Source of the DNA: JBFWUW01 sp050247075
GTDB taxonomy: Bacteria > Planctomycetota > Planctomycetia > Pirellulales > JBFWUW01
DNA length: 64,000 nucleotides
Assembly: GCA_050247075.1 (NCBI GenBank)
Contig: JBFWUW010000017.1
Coordinates: 1-64,000, forward strand
Direction: 5' to 3'
Shown: one piece after another, positions 62,054 through 64,000 of the stretch
Layout of the letters: each line of letters opens with the position of its first letter
Position numbering within the stretch: position 1 is the first letter of the stretch
Notes under the pieces: generated by a model
Seen by the model: only the letters and a program-made list of their open reading frames with translations
Database searches by the model: none
Told to the model about the DNA's origin: nothing
Program-made: the position numbers and the translations under genes

Positions 62054-62455
62054 TCACCGCCGCAACAATCCGGCACTCGATTGAAAGTATTTCTTACGCC
62101 GTGTTTGAACCGTGGCGGCGGCTTCCGACTGTTGTTGCCGCAGGTCGGCCAGATTGGCCTGGCACAGCCGGCAACCGACCGTTTGCAGGTGAAACTCGAT
62201 GTAGTCGCCAGCCGCAGGCGACAAGGCATCCAGCAAGTAGCTGCCAAGCTGCTCGCGGGGCGGACAGCTCAACCGATGCCGCCGCCAGATTTCTCCTAGC
62301 GTATGCCCGCCGCTGTCTCGGCGGGAGTTGATGGCCTTCAACCGCGACAACAAAGCCGGTTCGCGCCGCAAGGCTTCCTCCATGCGCATCATTTCCTCGA
62401 CTGGCAGTGATTCGTCGAGGTAGGCTTCCAGTTCCGCCGCGGTAAAAGCCGGCAT
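62054..62455 (-). CDS. Zinc-binding anti-sigma factor (soluble)
   Basis: A 133-aa protein beginning MPAFTAAELEAYLDESLPVE. HLQTVGCRLCQANLADL looks like the zinc-binding helix of ZAS-type anti-sigma factors (His then Cys-x2-Cys). LSCPPREQLGSYLLDALSP is the start of that domain. It has no transmembrane helix, so it would work in the cytoplasm. The start codon is one base past the sigma gene's stop, which makes cotranslation and control of the neighbouring sigma factor very likely. The stimulus is unknown. Confidence 0.78.
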   Translation of the reverse strand: MPAFTAAELEAYLDESLPVEEMMRMEEALRREPALLSRLKAINSRRDSGGHTLGEIWRRHRLSCPPREQLGSYLLDALSPAAGDYIEFHLQTVGCRLCQANLADLRQQQSEAAATVQTRRKKYFQSSAGLLRR

Positions 62456-62456
62456 G

Positions 62457-63089
62457 TCAAACCTCGCTCAGTTCGGGAAAAGCTCCATCGGGCAGGCCCT
62501 GCTTACGCACGGCAGCCTTGAGTTTGGCCAAAAAGTCAAACTTGAAATTCGCCACGGCCTGCTCGCTGATCGACAACCGAGCAGCGACGTCCTTGTTGGC
62601 CCAACCGCGCACAAACAACAGCTCCAGGCACTGCATCTTTTGCCATTCGCCGCGCTCGCGCCAACGCTCGATTTGTTCGCCAATTGCCTGGGCCAGCGAG
62701 GCCTCTTCGATCCGCACGCGCTCGCCGCTGCGCAACAAGCTGCTGGGACCATGCCGCGGGCTGGCCGGGTCCCACTCGCTTTGGCTGCTGCCGGTGGGGA
62801 CCAGTGGAACGGCCGGGCGGCGGCCCGTGCGACGAAGATGATCGGTCAGCTTATGGGCGGCGATGCTGAACAGGTAGCTCTCTAGCGGGCGGCTTTCGTC
62901 GTAGTTGGGCAGGCTGTTGAGGAAGCCGATAAAGGTCTCTTGAACCACGTCCTCGGCCGCGGCCCGATCGCGCAGCCGGCTCTCGACGAAGGCCAGCAAC
63001 CGCCCCTCGAACCGGGCGATGAGTTCGTTCCACGAGGCCTCGTCGCCTCGGCGGATACGCTCGATTTGAAGCAGGTCGAATTGCGGCAT
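62457..63089 (-). CDS. ECF-type RNA polymerase sigma factor
   Basis: A 210-aa sigma-70 family protein. Region 2 is WNELIARFEGRLLAFVESRL with AEDVVQETFIGFLNSLPNY. Region 4 is RGWANKDVAARLSISEQAVA with FKFDFLAKL. A Ser/Pro-rich linker joins them. The start at 63089 gives MPQFDLLQIERIRRGDEASW, the usual beginning, while an in-frame extension to 63176 adds 29 unrelated residues. It belongs with the anti-sigma gene just downstream. The gene on its upstream side is a membrane protein on the same strand, which may share the operon. Confidence 0.9.
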   Translation of the reverse strand: MPQFDLLQIERIRRGDEASWNELIARFEGRLLAFVESRLRDRAAAEDVVQETFIGFLNSLPNYDESRPLESYLFSIAAHKLTDHLRRTGRRPAVPLVPTGSSQSEWDPASPRHGPSSLLRSGERVRIEEASLAQAIGEQIERWRERGEWQKMQCLELLFVRGWANKDVAARLSISEQAVANFKFDFLAKLKAAVRKQGLPDGAFPELSEV

Positions 63090-63138
63090 GGTCGAAAATA
63101 GGCAAGAGGTGCCGAATTGCCCGCGGATGGGTGGCGCG

Positions 63139-64000
63139 TTAGGACGCCCGCAACCAATAAGCCAACGTGGTGACACCCACGCCAGCCAGCGCCGCGGCGG
63201 CGACCTTGAGCCGCCCGCTATAGTACCCGCGGGTTAGCGTGTCGAGTTTCAGATATCCGAACAGGCTGGCCAGAACCAGCAGTAGCGCGGCGGCCGCGCC
63301 TCCGGCTTGTTTGAGGCGCTGGGCAACCATGATGTCGGTAAAGCGGCTGTCGATCTCGCGCCGCGCGGCATCGTCAATCGCCAGCAAGGCGTGCAGATAG
63401 ACCATGGCTTGCAGCGAGGGCGTTGGCGACTGGTACGGTTCGTACCAAGAATCCTTGACGAAGCGGTGCCGAATTTCGCCCGGCGAGAAAAGCATATGGC
63501 CGGCCGCGGCCGGCCCGCGATCCGCCTCGACGTATTGCGCGAAGGTCCGGGAAATTTTTTCGGAAAGCTCGCGTTGGGCCTTGGGGTCCGTCGCATGAAA
63601 CGGGCCGACCGTGACGGCCAGGCGGTAGACGCCGTTTTGCAAACTGGCCGGCTGGCCAACCCATGCCGGGCGAGGTGCCGTGGCGGGTGCGATTTCCAGG
63701 GGAATGGCGTCAACAACCTCGGCGGTAGGCAGCACGCTTACGAGCGTTTCAGGAGCGGCAGAGCTGATCGACGGCGGTGGCGGCAAGTTCGCCGGCGGGA
63801 ATTCCACTCCGTCGTGCCGTGGCATTTCCCAAGGCTTTTCATCGCCGGCAAACGACGCCCGCCAATCGTCGTCGATGCGTTGTCCATCAAAGCGGGCCGC
63901 GTTGTAGAACAGCACCAGGCCGACACCCGACAAGAACAACGCTCCGGCGGCTCCCACAACCAGACGGGCCAATCGCGGTCCGCCGCGCACGGCCAGCAAG
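63139..64000 (-). CDS. Membrane protein, partial at window edge
   Basis: The reading frame is open to the edge, so the start is outside (the first visible start-like codon is TTG at 63999). The visible 286 aa have a hydrophobic helix near the front (LVVGAAGALFLSGVGLVLFY). A beta/alpha soluble part follows, including EKISRTFAQYVEADRGPAAA and DDAARREIDSRFTDIMVAQR. Two hydrophobic helices lie near the end (GGAAAALLLVLASLFGYLKL and AALAGVGVTTLAYWL). No family recognised. It lies 49 bp upstream of the ECF sigma gene on the same strand and might be part of its regulatory unit. Confidence 0.7.
   Translation of the reverse strand, partial: LLAVRGGPRLARLVVGAAGALFLSGVGLVLFYNAARFDGQRIDDDWRASFAGDEKPWEMPRHDGVEFPPANLPPPPSISSAAPETLVSVLPTAEVVDAIPLEIAPATAPRPAWVGQPASLQNGVYRLAVTVGPFHATDPKAQRELSEKISRTFAQYVEADRGPAAAGHMLFSPGEIRHRFVKDSWYEPYQSPTPSLQAMVYLHALLAIDDAARREIDSRFTDIMVAQRLKQAGGAAAALLLVLASLFGYLKLDTLTRGYYSGRLKVAAAALAGVGVTTLAYWLRAS

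Overview
The window reads as a chromosomal segment of a planctomycete (Planctomycetota, probably Pirellulales-like). The signs are a large secreted protein with beta-propeller, HEAT repeats and a CxxCH cytochrome domain of the PVC type, a DUF1570 putative protease, two PQQ-type beta-propeller proteins, a DUF1559/PulJ-style prepilin-like protein, many secreted proteins of unknown function, and a GC-rich composition. No rRNA, tRNA, CRISPR array or complete insertion sequence was seen.

Layout. 1-16 kb: DUF1570 protein, queC-queD (7-deazaguanine/queuosine), a secreted Ig-like protein, a prepilin-like protein, the PVC-type heme protein, a zinc glucose/sorbitol-type dehydrogenase, a DUF6429 protein, a sugar phosphate isomerase, a PQQ propeller protein, and rpmI-rplT without infC. 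16-24 kb: an inositol-monophosphatase/ADP-ribosylglycohydrolase fusion, two unknown proteins, and the minus-strand isoprenoid block xseB-ispA-dxs followed by nadK. 24.3-26 kb: a gene-poor, decayed stretch with an AT-rich patch, a truncated ISAs1-type transposase and a membrane-protein remnant. 26-28 kb: a secreted beta-helix protein.

28.3-43 kb holds the most striking content: a two-gene, collinear, minus-strand assembly line. The upstream 3001-aa polyketide synthase is FAAL-ACP-KS-AT-DH-ER-KR-ACP. The downstream 1768-aa protein is C-A-PCP followed by two KAS III (FabH-like) domains in place of a thioesterase. The adenylation pocket reads as a serine code. The first KAS III has Cys-His-Asn, and the second appears to have lost all three. 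The expected intermediate is an N-(C2-extended fatty acyl)-seryl thioester. How it is released is unknown.

43-64 kb: a small secreted protein, a His/Asp-rich lipoprotein built on a 15-bp tandem repeat, an M81 (MlrC-like) metallopeptidase, a MoxR/ChlI-like ATPase, a divergent Rrf2 regulator and quinol nitric-oxide reductase pair with a readable promoter and operator, a trypsin-like protease, a CxxCH alpha-toroid protein, a giant SF1 helicase/DUF4011 protein, a D-2-hydroxyacid dehydrogenase, agmatine deiminase, a second PQQ protein, and an ECF sigma/anti-sigma pair followed, at the window edge, by a partial membrane protein.

A family of ~125-140 bp hairpin elements (arms resembling gaaccacgaatcaaacgaat) occurs three times. 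One copy is interrupted by a second ~170 bp inverted-repeat element flanked by a 13-bp direct duplication.
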